From Rhizobium sophoriradicis (GTDB lineage: Bacteria > Pseudomonadota > Alphaproteobacteria > Rhizobiales > Rhizobiaceae): DNA of 64,000 bases. Each line of letters opens with the position of its first letter. The first letter of the stretch is position 1. The DNA lies in assembly GCF_003939025.1 (NCBI RefSeq), contig NZ_RQIH01000002.1:310001-374000 (forward strand), read 5' to 3'. Shown piece after piece: positions 9,078 through 20,370 of this stretch. The notes beneath the pieces are model-generated. The model did no database searches and had not been told where the DNA came from. It was given only the letters and a program-made list of their open reading frames with translations. Position numbers and translations under genes: made by a program.

Positions 9078-9137
9078 GCACCGGTCCATCATGGACCGGT
9101 GCGGAACTGCCGGTGCCGGGCCGGGCGTCATGCCCGG
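9078..9137 (+). repeat. Two tandem hairpins between binding-protein and ATPase genes
   Basis: The first hairpin has perfect 10-bp arms GCACCGGTCC (9078-9087) and GGACCGGTGC (9093-9102). The second has arms CCGGGC (9121-9126) and GCCCGG (9132-9137) followed by TTTT. Both loops contain TCAT. Such structures after a binding-protein gene usually protect the upstream mRNA or attenuate read-through, so that binding protein is made in excess over the transporter. Confidence 0.6.
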
Positions 9138-9182
9138 TTTTGGCGCAGGCGCAAGGCGCAATATCAGGAAACAGCAGCCCTC

Positions 9183-10702
<1,520 letters not shown>

Positions 10703-10706
<4 letters not shown>

Positions 10707-11716
10707 AATCCTCCCGGAATGCGCTGGCCTATCGCCTGGCGCCGCAATTGATCGCTCTCGCTGTCATTCTTCTGTTGAATTTCATAACGTCACCGCAGTT
10801 CTTTAATGTGGTGGTTCAGAACGGACGCCTCTATGGCAGCCTGATCGACGTTCTGAATCGCGGCGCGCCGGTGGCGCTCTTGGCGATCGGCATGACGCTG
10901 GTGATTGCCACCAAAGGCATCGACCTGTCCGTCGGCGCGATAATCGCCATCTGCGGCGCCGTTGCCGCATCATCGATCGTGTCTGGAAATTCAGTTGCCT
11001 ACACCATTCTGTTGACGCTGGCGATCGGACTTGCCTGCGGCGTCTGGAACGGTTTCCTGGTGGCGATCCTCAACATCCAGCCGATTATCGCCACGCTGGT
11101 GCTGATGGTCGCCGGCCGCGGCATCGCCCAGCTCATCACCGAGGGCGCCATCCTGACCTTCAACGATGACGGGCTGATCTTCTTCGGCAGCGGCTCCATG
11201 GCTCTCCTGCCGATGCCCGTCGTCATCTGGTTCCTCGTCGGCCTGCTCGTCATCCTGCTCGTCCGCCGAACGGCGCTCGGCATGCTGCTCGAGGCCGTCG
11301 GCATCAACCGCCGCGCCAGCACGCTCTCCGGCATCCAGACGCCGGTGCTGCTGATGGCCGTCTATATGCTGAGCGGGCTCTGCGCGTCGATTGCAGGCAT
11401 CATCGTCGCAGCCGACATCAAGGGCGCCGACGCCAACAATGCCGGTCTCTGGCTCGAACTCGACGCCATCCTCGCCGTGGTGGTCGGCGGCAATTCGCTG
11501 CTCGGCGGTCGCTTCAGCATCGTGGGATCGCTGATCGGCGCGATGATCATCCAGGCTGTCAATACCGGCATTTTGTCCTCCGGCTTTCCGCCCGAATTCA
11601 ATCTGATCATCAAGGCGGTGATTATCATCGTGATCCTCGTCATTCAGTCGCCGGCGGTGCAGTCGCTCGCCATCTTTGCCAGCCGCCGGCAGGGCGGAAG
11701 GGAGCAGCCGAAATGA
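10703..11716 (+). CDS. ytfT: YtfT-like sugar ABC transporter permease
   Basis: A 337-residue BPD_transp_2 permease. Hydrophobic helices fill the protein, with the class motif GMTLVIATKGIDLSVGAII near residue 65 and the late motif ELDAILAVVVGGNSLLGGRF. It overlaps both neighbours by ATGA, which implies translational coupling. It pairs with the YjfF-like permease next to it, as in the E. coli ytfQRT-yjfF operon. Confidence 0.9.
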
Positions 11717-12681
11717 ACTCCAAATACCTGCCGCTGCTTGCGACGATCGTCATTTTCGTGCTCGCCTATGCCGGCTGCACGCTGCAATATCCGAACATGC
11801 TGTCAACGCGCGTCATCGGCAATCTGCTGACCGACAACGCCTTCCTCGGAATTGCCGCGGTCGGCATGACCTTCGTCATCATTTCCGGCGGCATCGATCT
11901 GTCGATCGGCTCGATCATCGCATTTACCGGTGTCTTCCTTGCCGTTATCCTGCAGAACACCTCGATCCATCCGCTGCTCGCCTTCGCGCTCGTCCTCGTC
12001 ATCACCACCGCCTTCGGTGCCGTCATGGGCGCGATCATCCATTATCTCGAAATGCCGGCCTTTATCGTGACACTTGCCGGTATGTTCCTGGCGCGCGGTA
12101 TCGCCTTTGTGCTCTCGATCGACAGCATTCCGATCAACCACGACTATTATTCGACGCTGACGAGCCTCTATTGGCGGCTGCCCGGAGGCGGGCGGTTGAC
12201 GCTGATCGGCGCCATCATGCTTCTGGTTTTCGCCGCCGGCATCTTCATCGCCCACCGCACCCGCTTCGGCACCAATGTCTATGCGCTCGGCGGTGGTCCG
12301 CAGACGGCGCGGCTGATGGGCGTGCCTGTGGGACGCACGACGATCCAGATCTATGCGCTGTCGGGTTTTCTCGCCGGCCTATCCGGAATCGTTTTTTCGC
12401 TGTACACCTCTGCTGGATATTCTCTTGCGGCGGTCGGCGTCGAACTCGACGCCATCGCGGCAGTCGTCATCGGAGGGACGCTGCTGACCGGAGGAGCGGG
12501 ATTCGTGGCAGGAACCTTGATCGGTATCCTGATCCAGGGGCTCATTCAGACCTACATCACCTTCGACGGCACGCTGTCGAGCTGGTGGACGAAGATCCTG
12601 ATCGGCCTTCTGCTGTTTGCATTCATCCTGATGCAGAAGGCGATCCTGTTCCTTTCCAGTTTGAACAAGAGGTATGCCTGA
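11713..12681 (+). CDS. yjfF: YjfF-like sugar ABC transporter permease
   Basis: A 322-residue permease, the second of the pair, with GMTFVIISGGIDLSIGSII near residue 55 and ELDAIAAVVIGGTLLTGGAG near 240. It starts in an ATGA overlap with the ytfT-like gene, and its last codons overlap the regulator gene by 8 bp. The complete set binding protein-ATPase-two permeases in the same order as the galactofuranose system supports the subfamily call. Confidence 0.9.
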   Translation: MNSKYLPLLATIVIFVLAYAGCTLQYPNMLSTRVIGNLLTDNAFLGIAAVGMTFVIISGGIDLSIGSIIAFTGVFLAVILQNTSIHPLLAFALVLVITTAFGAVMGAIIHYLEMPAFIVTLAGMFLARGIAFVLSIDSIPINHDYYSTLTSLYWRLPGGGRLTLIGAIMLLVFAAGIFIAHRTRFGTNVYALGGGPQTARLMGVPVGRTTIQIYALSGFLAGLSGIVFSLYTSAGYSLAAVGVELDAIAAVVIGGTLLTGGAGFVAGTLIGILIQGLIQTYITFDGTLSSWWTKILIGLLLFAFILMQKAILFLSSLNKRYA

Positions 12682-13483
12682 GGGGGAGACGGATCGCTTG
12701 CGCAACAAATTGATCGAGACACGCAAGACAGGGCGCCGGACGCGGACGAGCCACGCGCAGGTAGTCGACGAGCTCGGCAAGGGGATCGTCGCAGGCACCT
12801 ATCCCGTCGGCTCGATCCTGCCGGGCGATACGGAACTGGCGCAACGCTTCAAGGTGTCGCGCACGGTCTTGCGCGAGACGATGAAGACGCTCGCCGCTAA
12901 GGGCATGGTCGTCGCCAAGGCGCGCGTCGGCACGCGTGTGACCGAGAAGAACCTCTGGAACATGTTCGACAGCGAGATTATCGCTTGGCACTTCGACAGT
13001 GGTGTGACGGAAGAATTCCTGTTGCAGCTTTACGATATCCGTCTTGCCGTCGAACCCTTCGCCGCCGGCCTCGTCGCCGAGCGGGCCAATGCCGAGGAAA
13101 TCGAAACGCTGCGCGGGCTGGCGGAGGAGATGGCGGCAAGCGGCCATACGGCCGACAGCTTGGCGCTCGCCGACCTACACTTTCACCTGGCGCTCGCCGA
13201 AGCCTCGCACAATCCCTTCATGCGCACCCTCGGCAGCCTCATCGAGGCGGCTCTCGTCGGCATGTTCCGCATCAGTACGCCGCCTTCCGAAAATGGCTTT
13301 GCCAATATTGCCGACACCCATATGCGCATCGTCGATGCCATCGCTTCCGGTGACAGCGCCGCCGCGCGCCGGGCGATGGAAGTCGTCATCTTGGACGGCC
13401 GCGATCATGTGCGCGAATCCTTTGCGACCAGCGGCTCTCCTGATGTCATGGAGCCGCTTTCGCCGGAAATTTCACCTAAGTAA
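12674..13483 (+). CDS. GntR/FadR-family regulator of the adjacent sugar importer
   Basis: A 269-residue repressor-type protein. The winged helix lies near residues 28-90, with recognition region GDTELAQRFKVSRTVLRETMKTLAAKG. The FCD effector domain follows, with LYDIRLAVEPFAAGL, DLHFHLALAEASHNPF and THMRIVDAIASGD supplying the Asp and His residues that bind metal or carboxylate ligands in this class. It is the last gene of the ytfQ-like operon, overlapping the permease by 8 bp, so it probably senses the sugar or an acid derived from it and controls the operon. A GT-N3-AC site at 8040 is a candidate target. Confidence 0.85.
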   Translation: MPEGETDRLRNKLIETRKTGRRTRTSHAQVVDELGKGIVAGTYPVGSILPGDTELAQRFKVSRTVLRETMKTLAAKGMVVAKARVGTRVTEKNLWNMFDSEIIAWHFDSGVTEEFLLQLYDIRLAVEPFAAGLVAERANAEEIETLRGLAEEMAASGHTADSLALADLHFHLALAEASHNPFMRTLGSLIEAALVGMFRISTPPSENGFANIADTHMRIVDAIASGDSAAARRAMEVVILDGRDHVRESFATSGSPDVMEPLSPEISPK

Positions 13484-13648
13484 GGGCTTTGCCTGAGCTG
13501 TGGCTTTGTGCTTCTTTGGAGACGCGCAAAGCACGCCATCGCACTTTCGATCCTTCCATCGCGGCTTCCGAAAATCGATTCCGATTTCAGGAATTATGCA
13601 GTATGAGGCAGCAAAGCCGCCTTATCGCGCGGATTCGCGGAGCAGATC

Positions 13649-15010
13649 ATGGAACGTACTTGCCTTGCCGTCATCCTTGCTGCCGGTGACAGCACGCGGA
13701 TGAAATCCTCGAAATCGAAGGTGCTGCATCCGGTCGCCGGGCGGCCGATGATCGCCCATGTGGTCGAGGCGGTCGCCTCCGCCGGTATTTCCTCCGTCGC
13801 CCTTGTCGTCGGCCGCGACGCCGAGGCGGTTGCAAAGGCCGCAAGCACCGATGGTGTTGGCGTCGAATCCTATCTGCAGCAGCAGCGCCTCGGCACCGGC
13901 CATGCGGTGCTGGCGGCGCGCGAAGCGATCGCCAGGGGTTATGACGATATCCTCGTCACCTATGGCGACGTGCCCCTGCAGACCGACGGCCCGCTCAAAG
14001 CCGCCCGCCAGGGTCTTGCCGATGGCAGCGACATCGTCGTCATCGGTTTTCACACCGACCGTCCGACCGGCTACGGCCGGCTGCTTGTCAAGGACGGCGA
14101 ACTCATCGCCATCCGCGAGGAGAAGGATGCGACCGATGCCGAGCGCGCCGTTACCTGGTGCAACAGCGGGCTGATGGCGATCAACGGCCGCAAGGCGCTC
14201 GATCTGCTCTCACGCATCGGCAATGCCAATGCTAAGGGCGAATTCTATCTGACCGATCTCGTCGAGATCGCCCGCTCGCTCGGCGGCCGCGTCACCGCCG
14301 TCGATGCCCCTGAAATCGAGATGACCGGCTGCAACAACCGCGCGGAACTCGCCGTCATCGAGCGCTTCTGGCAGGAACGCCGCCGCCGCGAGATGATGCT
14401 GGCGGGCGTCACCATGATCGCACCGGAAACGGTGTTCCTCTCCTACGATACCGTCATTGGCCAGGATGCGCTGATCGAGCCGAATGTCGTTTTCGGTCCC
14501 GGCGCAGTGATCGACAGCGGCGCCGTCATTCACGCCTTCTCGCATATCGAAGGCGCCCATGTCAGTGAGAGCGCGACCGTCGGTCCCTTCGCGCGGCTGC
14601 GGCCGGGGGCCGATCTCGCCAATGGTTCCAAGGTCGGCAATTTCTGCGAGGTTAAGAATGGCCGGTTGGGCGAGGGCGCCAAGGTCAACCATCTCACTTA
14701 CATCGGCGATGCCGTCGTCGGCGCCGGCAGCAATATCGGCGCCGGCACGATCACCTGCAATTATGACGGGGTCAACAAGAGCGAGACGGTGATCGGCGAG
14801 AACGCCTTTATCGGTTCCAACTCGTCGCTGGTCGCGCCGGTGACGATCGGCGACGGCGCCTATGTCGGCTCTGGCAGCGTCATCACCGCCGACGTGCCGG
14901 CCGATGCGCTGGCGCTCGGCCGCGCCCGCCAAGAGATCAAGCCCGGCCGGGCGACCCTGCTGCGCGAGCGTGCGCTCGCCAGCAAGGCGGCGAAGAAGGC
15001 CAAGGCTTGA
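13649..15010 (+). CDS. glmU: Bifunctional UDP-GlcNAc pyrophosphorylase / glucosamine-1-P acetyltransferase
   Basis: A 453-residue cytoplasmic enzyme making UDP-N-acetylglucosamine for peptidoglycan and LPS. The N-terminal uridylyltransferase domain begins [16 protein letters not shown]; the usual G-x-G-T-R is G-D-S-T-R here, and SKVLH replaces PKVLH, so the P-loop signature is slightly altered. The C-terminal half is a left-handed beta helix with hexapeptide repeats ([29 protein letters not shown]). It is followed 109 bp later by glmS, the earlier step of the same pathway. The 165-bp leader upstream contains an A/T-rich inverted stretch near 13570 resembling dispersed rhizobial intergenic sequence. 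Confidence 0.96.
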   Translation: MERTCLAVILAAGDSTRMKSSKSKVLHPVAGRPMIAHVVEAVASAGISSVALVVGRDAEAVAKAASTDGVGVESYLQQQRLGTGHAVLAAREAIARGYDDILVTYGDVPLQTDGPLKAARQGLADGSDIVVIGFHTDRPTGYGRLLVKDGELIAIREEKDATDAERAVTWCNSGLMAINGRKALDLLSRIGNANAKGEFYLTDLVEIARSLGGRVTAVDAPEIEMTGCNNRAELAVIERFWQERRRREMMLAGVTMIAPETVFLSYDTVIGQDALIEPNVVFGPGAVIDSGAVIHAFSHIEGAHVSESATVGPFARLRPGADLANGSKVGNFCEVKNGRLGEGAKVNHLTYIGDAVVGAGSNIGAGTITCNYDGVNKSETVIGENAFIGSNSSLVAPVTIGDGAYVGSGSVITADVPADALALGRARQEIKPGRATLLRERALASKAAKKAKA

Positions 15011-15119
15011 GGCCGCTTTCCGTAACCGGCGGAAATTGAAAGTGACCGCCGAGGCCATTGAGAAATAAGCGGAAATCAGTAGGACTAGCCTCATTGTTGG
15101 AGGCTCATGGGGATATTGC

Positions 15120-16946
15120 ATGTGCGGAATTGTGGGGATCGTCGGAACTCAGCCCGTTGCCGGGCGCCTGGTCGATGCGCTGAAGCGTCTCGAATATCGC
15201 GGTTATGATTCCGCCGGTGTCGCCACCATCCATGAGGGCGTGATGGATCGCCGCCGCGCCGAGGGCAAGCTCTTCAATCTGGAAAAACGCCTCGATGCGG
15301 AACCGCTGCCGGGTTTGGTCGGAATCGCCCATACGCGCTGGGCGACCCACGGCGTGCCGAACGAAACCAATGCCCATCCGCATTTCGTCGAAGGCGTCGC
15401 CGTCGTCCATAACGGCATCATCGAGAACTTCTCCGAGCTTCGCGACGAACTGACCGCGGACGGCTCGGTCTTCGAAACCCAGACCGACACCGAGGTCGTC
15501 GCCCAGCTGATGGCAAAATATCTGCGCGAGGGCTTCGAGCCGCGCGCCGCCATGCTGAAAATGCTGAACCGGGTGACCGGCGCCTATGCGCTGGCCGTCA
15601 TGCTCAAGGCCGATCCCGGCACGATCATGGCCGCCCGTTCCGGTCCGCCGCTTGCCGTCGGCTACGGCCGCGGCGAGATGTTCCTCGGCTCGGATGCCAT
15701 CGCGCTCTCGCCCTTCACCAACGAAATCACCTATCTCGTCGACGGCGACTGCGCCGTCATCACCCGCGATAGCGTCTCGGTGCTGGATTTTACCGGCAAG
15801 CCGGTCGAGCGCGCCCGGCAGATCTCGCAGGCGACCGCTTATGTCGTCGACAAGGGCAATCACCGCCACTTCATGGAAAAGGAAATCTACGAGCAGCCGG
15901 AGGTCATCTCCCATGCGCTCAGCCACTATGTCGATTTCGCCGAGAACAGGATCGGCGCCAATGCCGCGGCGATCGACTTCAAAGCGGCGACCGGCTTGGC
16001 GATCTCGGCCTGTGGCACCGCCTATCTCGCCGGCCTTGTCGGCAAATACTGGTTCGAGCGCTATGCCCGCCTGCCGGTCGAGATCGACGTCGCCTCGGAA
16101 TTCCGCTACCGCGAAATGCCGCTTTCGCCGACGCAGGCGGCCCTCTTCATCTCGCAGTCCGGCGAAACCGCCGACACGCTGGCATCGCTGCGTTACTGCC
16201 GCGACAACGGCCTGAAGATCGGCGCCGTCGTCAATGTCCGCGAATCGACTATGGCGCGCGAATCCGACGCCGTGTTCCCGATCATGGCAGGCCCGGAAAT
16301 CGGCGTCGCCTCGACCAAGGCCTTCACCTGCCAGCTCGCCGTGCTGGCGTCGCTGGCGATCGGTGCCGGCAAGGCGCGCGGCACGGTCAGCGCCGAAGAG
16401 GAGAGGGCGCTGGTGCGGCATCTTGCCGAAATGCCGCGCATCATGAGCCGGGTGCTGAACCTCATCCAGCCGCAGATGGAAAGCCTGTCGCGGGAACTGT
16501 CGAAATGCAAGGACGTGCTCTATCTCGGCCGCGGCACCAGCTTCCCGCTCGCCATGGAAGGCGCGCTGAAGCTCAAGGAAATCTCCTATATCCACGCCGA
16601 GGGTTATGCCGCCGGCGAATTGAAGCACGGGCCGATCGCGCTGATCGACGAGAACATGCCTGTTATCGTCATTGCTCCCTATGACCGCTTCTTCGAAAAG
16701 ACCGTCTCCAACATGCAGGAGGTCGCAGCCCGCGGCGGCCGCATCGTCTTCATCACCGACGAAGCCGGTGCCGCCGCCTCGAAACTGCCGACCATGGCGA
16801 CGATTACCCTGCCTGTCGTCGACGAAATCATCGCGCCGATGATCTTCTCGCTGCCGATCCAGCTGCTCGCCTATCATACGGCCGTCTTCATGGGCACCGA
16901 CGTCGATCAGCCGCGCAATCTCGCGAAATCCGTGACCGTGGAATAA
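15120..16946 (+). CDS. glmS: Glutamine--fructose-6-phosphate aminotransferase (isomerizing)
   Basis: A 608-residue enzyme that converts fructose-6-phosphate and glutamine to glucosamine-6-phosphate. It has the N-terminal nucleophile Cys2 (MCGIVGIVG), the glutaminase motifs HTRWATHG and HNGIIENF, and two SIS sugar-isomerase domains (SQSGETADTLASLRY; LGRGTSFPLAMEGALKLKE), ending in the typical PRNLAKSVTVE. A short inverted repeat AGCCTC/GAGGCT (15087-15105) sits just before the start. No glmS ribozyme was seen, as expected outside Firmicutes. Confidence 0.97.
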   Translation: MCGIVGIVGTQPVAGRLVDALKRLEYRGYDSAGVATIHEGVMDRRRAEGKLFNLEKRLDAEPLPGLVGIAHTRWATHGVPNETNAHPHFVEGVAVVHNGIIENFSELRDELTADGSVFETQTDTEVVAQLMAKYLREGFEPRAAMLKMLNRVTGAYALAVMLKADPGTIMAARSGPPLAVGYGRGEMFLGSDAIALSPFTNEITYLVDGDCAVITRDSVSVLDFTGKPVERARQISQATAYVVDKGNHRHFMEKEIYEQPEVISHALSHYVDFAENRIGANAAAIDFKAATGLAISACGTAYLAGLVGKYWFERYARLPVEIDVASEFRYREMPLSPTQAALFISQSGETADTLASLRYCRDNGLKIGAVVNVRESTMARESDAVFPIMAGPEIGVASTKAFTCQLAVLASLAIGAGKARGTVSAEEERALVRHLAEMPRIMSRVLNLIQPQMESLSRELSKCKDVLYLGRGTSFPLAMEGALKLKEISYIHAEGYAAGELKHGPIALIDENMPVIVIAPYDRFFEKTVSNMQEVAARGGRIVFITDEAGAAASKLPTMATITLPVVDEIIAPMIFSLPIQLLAYHTAVFMGTDVDQPRNLAKSVTVE

Positions 16947-17081
16947 GCCTTTTGGACCGGGGTCTTCGCCCCGAAACATATTGTGCGACGCCCCGAATTC
17001 TGGCAATTTTGGGATGCGGACAAGGGGGAAGGGCCGGCGTTCCGGCCCGTCCAGGACTGAGATGGAGTTCATCAGGAAACG

Positions 17082-17789
17082 ATGGCCGACAACGCCCCCA
17101 GAATGCCGGTCGCGACCCGGCTGAGGAACAATTTTCTCGCAGGCCTGATCATCTGCGCGCCGATCGCCATTACCATCTGGCTGACCTGGACCTTCATCCA
17201 TTGGTCGGACAGCTGGGTCAGGCCCTATATTCCGGCGCGCTGGAATCCGGAAAGCTATCTCAATTTCGCCATTCCCGGCTTCGGCCTGCTGATCGCCATC
17301 GTGCTGATCACCGTCGTCGGTTTCCTCGGCAAGAACCTCATCGGCCAGAGCATCGTCCGTTTCGGCGAATCGATTGTCCAGCGCATGCCGCTAGTGCGCA
17401 CGATCTACAGAAGCGTGAAGCAGATTTTCGAAACCGTGCTGAAGGAGCAGTCGAACTCCTTCAAGAAGGTCGGGCTTATTGAATATCCAGGCCCCGGCCT
17501 CTGGGCGCTGGTCTTCGTCGCAACCGACGCCAAGGGCGAGATCGCCTCGAAGTTCAATGCCATGGGCCAGGATATGGTCGCCGTCTTCCTGCCGCCGACG
17601 CCGGTGCCGACGGCCGGCTTCCTGATCTTCGTGCCGCGCGAAAAGATCGTGATGCTCGACATGAGCCCGGAGGACGCCGCCAAGTTCCTGATCTCAGGCG
17701 GCCTCGTCGCCCCCGAACACAAGCCGTCCGAGCCGAAGCAGAAGCATCTGCCGCGGCCGAAGCCGGTGGCGGTGTCCAAGGCGGATTGA
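17082..17789 (+). CDS. DUF502 family inner-membrane protein
   Basis: A 235-residue protein with two strong transmembrane stretches near residues 17-40 and 63-85, then a soluble part. The family pattern is clear: ATRLRNNFLAGLIICAPIAIT, QRMPLVRTIYRSVKQIFET and FLPPTPVPTAGFLIFVP. The function of the family is unknown. The C-terminal tail is rich in Pro and Lys. The gene is followed by a dispersed palindrome and convergent recG. A hairpin GGGCCGG/CCGGCCC lies at 17031-17048 in the leader between glmS and this gene. Confidence 0.85.
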   Translation: MADNAPRMPVATRLRNNFLAGLIICAPIAITIWLTWTFIHWSDSWVRPYIPARWNPESYLNFAIPGFGLLIAIVLITVVGFLGKNLIGQSIVRFGESIVQRMPLVRTIYRSVKQIFETVLKEQSNSFKKVGLIEYPGPGLWALVFVATDAKGEIASKFNAMGQDMVAVFLPPTPVPTAGFLIFVPREKIVMLDMSPEDAAKFLISGGLVAPEHKPSEPKQKHLPRPKPVAVSKAD

Positions 17790-17836
17790 TGCATATCGCC
17801 CAAAAGTGTTTGGCGCTTTGAGATAACGACATGCAT
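17789..17836. repeat. Degenerate rhizobial intergenic palindrome
   Basis: The 48-bp gap element begins ATGCATATCGCCCAAAAG and ends AGATAACGACATGCAT, so its ends form an inverted repeat (ATGCAT..TCG / CGA.ATGCAT). From memory, closely similar CGCCCAAAA...AACGACATGCAT elements occur many times in Rhizobium genomes between genes. It sits between convergent genes, where it could act as a bidirectional terminator. Confidence 0.5.
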
Positions 17837-17866
17837 GGAAAGAAGATTGAAGCGCCGCGGCGCGAT

Positions 17867-19972
17867 TTATCCTGCTCTTAAGAACCGGATCGCCTCGTCG
17901 CGGCGGAACAGGTAGAGCAGCGTGCGGATCGCCTGTCCTCTGTCGCTGGTCAACTCCGGATCGCGCTCGATGAGATAGGCCGCATCCTTGCGGGCAATTT
18001 CCAGCAGGTCGGCATGCGCCTCGAGGCTGGCGATACGAAAACCCGGCGTGCCGGACTGCCGGGTGCCGAGCAGCTCGCCTTCGCCGCGCAGCTTCAGATC
18101 CTCCTCGGCGATGCGGAATCCGTCCTCCGTTTCCCGCATGATCGAAAGCCTGGCATGGCCAGTCTCGCCGAGCGGCCCCTTGTAGAGCAGGATGCAGGTC
18201 GACGCTTCGTCGCCGCGTCCGACCCGGCCGCGCAGCTGGTGCAATTGCGCCAGGCCGAAGCGTTCGGCATGTTCGATCACCATGATCGTCGCATCCGGCA
18301 CGTCGACTCCGACTTCGACGACAGAGGTGGCGACGAGCAGCCGGCTCTCGCCGTTCTTGAACGCCATCATCGCCGCATCCTTCTCCGGCCCGCTCATGCG
18401 GCCGTGGATGAGGCCGATATCGGGGCCGAGTGCGGCAACAAGTGTCGCATGCCGCTCCTCGGCCGACATCAGGTCGAGCTCTTCGGACTCTTCGACCAGC
18501 GGGCAGATCCAGTAGGCCTTCTTGCCCTCGGCAAGCGCGCTCTGCAGCCGGCCGACGATCTCGCCGGTGCGCTCCATCGGCACGGTGATCGTCTGGATCG
18601 GCTTGCGGCCGGCCGGCTTTTCCGTGAGCTTGGAAACGTCCATGTCGCCGAAGGCGGCAAGCACCAGCGTGCGCGGGATCGGCGTCGCCGTCATCACAAG
18701 CATGTGCGGCGAGATGCCCTTGGCCGTCAGCCTGAGCCGCTGATGCACGCCGAAACGGTGCTGCTCGTCGACGACGGCCAGCATGAGGTTGGCGTAAGAT
18801 ACAGTATCCTGGAACAGCGCATGGGTGCCGATGATGACCTGCGCCGCACCCGAGGCGATGCGCTCCAGGATCTCCTCCCGCTCGCGTCCCTTGGTGCGCC
18901 CGGTCAACACCTCGATGCCGAGCCCGGCGGAGGCGGCGAATTTCGAGATCGTCGCGTGGTGCTGGCGCGCCAGGATTTCGGTCGGCGCCATCAGAACGGC
19001 CTGGCCGCCGCTCTCGATCACCGCCGCCATCGACATCAACGCCACCAGCGTCTTGCCGGAACCGACATCGCCCTGCAGCAGCCGCAGCATGCGCTCGTTG
19101 CCGGCCATGTCATTCAAAATGTCGGCGATCGCCTCGTTCTGGCTTGATGTGGGTGAGAAGGGCAGCGCCTTCAGGATCTTGCCGCTGACCGCACCCGTCG
19201 CCTGCACAGGCTGGCCCGCCACCTTGCGCAGCCGCTGGCGCACCAGGCTCAGCGACAGCTGGCCGGCGAGGAACTCATCATAGGCGAGCCGCCGCCGCGC
19301 CGGGGCTTGCGGGTCGATATCGGCGGGGTCGCGCGGCTCGTGCAGCATATGGAAACTGTCGCGGATCGACGGCAGGCCCTGCTTCTGCGCCAGCGCCGAG
19401 TTGATCCATTCCGGCAGCTCGGGAAATCGCGGCAGGGCGGCATCGATGATCTTGCGCAATGTCTTCGGTGAAAGCCCCGCCGTCAGCGGATAGATCGGCT
19501 CAACCAGCGGCAGGTTCTCCGCTTCCTCCGCTCTGACGATATAGTCCGGATGCACCATCGAGGCGCGGCCGTTGAACCAGTCGACCTTGCCGCTGACCGT
19601 CACCTCGGCATCAACAGGCAGCTGCTTTTCCAGCCAAGCCGCTTGGCCGCGGAAGAAGACCAGCGTCAGTTCGCCGGTCTCGTCATGCAGGAAGACGCGA
19701 TAGGGCACATTGGTCTTGCCGCGCGGCGGAACCTGGTGGCGGTCGACGCGGGCGGTTATCGTCACGATCGCACCCTGCGGCGACAAGGCGATTCCCGGCT
19801 GATTGCGCCGGTCGATCAGCGAGAAGGGCGCGTGGAAGAGGAGATCGATGACCCGGCAATCCTCCGGCGTCTCGCGACCGAGCAGCTTGACCAGCAGTTC
19901 GGCGATCTTCGGGCCGACGCCCGGAAGGCCCGAAATGGGGGAAAACAGCGGATCGAGAATGGCGGGGCGCAT
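17867..19972 (-). CDS. recG: ATP-dependent DNA helicase RecG
   Basis: A 701-residue branch-migration helicase that remodels stalled forks and Holliday junctions. The N-terminal OB-fold wedge domain is followed by the helicase core with Walker A GDVGSGKT (about residue 300), the DEQH box (VVDEQHRFG, about 405), SATPIPRTL and the C-terminal helicase motifs RVGRGDEAS and TRQSGTPGF. The start was set at ATG 19972 (MRPAILDPLF), which gives the usual length; the frame is open upstream to 20017. It is divergent from sdhE-mfd, another transcription and repair gene pair. Confidence 0.95.
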   Translation of the reverse strand: MRPAILDPLFSPISGLPGVGPKIAELLVKLLGRETPEDCRVIDLLFHAPFSLIDRRNQPGIALSPQGAIVTITARVDRHQVPPRGKTNVPYRVFLHDETGELTLVFFRGQAAWLEKQLPVDAEVTVSGKVDWFNGRASMVHPDYIVRAEEAENLPLVEPIYPLTAGLSPKTLRKIIDAALPRFPELPEWINSALAQKQGLPSIRDSFHMLHEPRDPADIDPQAPARRRLAYDEFLAGQLSLSLVRQRLRKVAGQPVQATGAVSGKILKALPFSPTSSQNEAIADILNDMAGNERMLRLLQGDVGSGKTLVALMSMAAVIESGGQAVLMAPTEILARQHHATISKFAASAGLGIEVLTGRTKGREREEILERIASGAAQVIIGTHALFQDTVSYANLMLAVVDEQHRFGVHQRLRLTAKGISPHMLVMTATPIPRTLVLAAFGDMDVSKLTEKPAGRKPIQTITVPMERTGEIVGRLQSALAEGKKAYWICPLVEESEELDLMSAEERHATLVAALGPDIGLIHGRMSGPEKDAAMMAFKNGESRLLVATSVVEVGVDVPDATIMVIEHAERFGLAQLHQLRGRVGRGDEASTCILLYKGPLGETGHARLSIMRETEDGFRIAEEDLKLRGEGELLGTRQSGTPGFRIASLEAHADLLEIARKDAAYLIERDPELTSDRGQAIRTLLYLFRRDEAIRFLRAG

Positions 19973-20064
19973 GCGGTCAAAATGCGATGAACAATGCGGC
20001 CTTGGCAAGGCTGACAAGCCGCTTTCGAGTGGCTATAGAGGCGCATCAACAGGAAGGTAATGCC

Positions 20065-20370
20065 ATGACAGGTGTCACGCTCACGAGTGCCGGTCTCGAC
20101 CCGCGCCGCCGCCGCATCCTTTTCCGCTGCTGGCATCGAGGCATCCGCGAGATGGATCTGGTCTTCGGCCAGTTCGCCGAAGCCGAGATCGCGACGCTTT
20201 CGGACGCCGAGCTCGACGAGTTCGAGACGATCATGGCCGAAGAGGATAATGACCTGCTCCGCTGGATCATGGGAACCTGGCCGGTGCCAGAGCGTTTCCA
20301 GACACCGATGTTTGCCCGCCTTGCCGCCTATACGCCCGATTTCGACAAGCCCCTCAGGACGCCGGAATGA
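20065..20370 (+). CDS. sdhE: Succinate dehydrogenase flavinylation factor SdhE (DUF339)
   Basis: A 101-residue protein of the SdhE/SDH5 family that promotes covalent FAD attachment to SdhA. The conserved RGxxE motif is present as HRGIREMDL near residue 20, followed by the family pattern AEIATLSDAELDEFE and DNDLLRWIMG. Start set at ATG 20065 behind AGGAAGG; upstream in-frame residues to 19987 are not family-like. The stop overlaps the mfd start (ATGA), giving an operon common in alphaproteobacteria. Confidence 0.88.
   Translation: MTGVTLTSAGLDPRRRRILFRCWHRGIREMDLVFGQFAEAEIATLSDAELDEFETIMAEEDNDLLRWIMGTWPVPERFQTPMFARLAAYTPDFDKPLRTPE

Noticed and set aside
15011..15119. Possible glmS-associated ribozyme or riboswitch before glmS
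   Set aside because: The 109-bp leader shows only a 6-bp inverted repeat and nothing resembling the glmS ribozyme core, which is known from Gram-positive bacteria.
15105..17201. 698-codon open frame opposite glmS
   Set aside because: Antisense to an unmistakable glmS; composition is that of a shadow frame.
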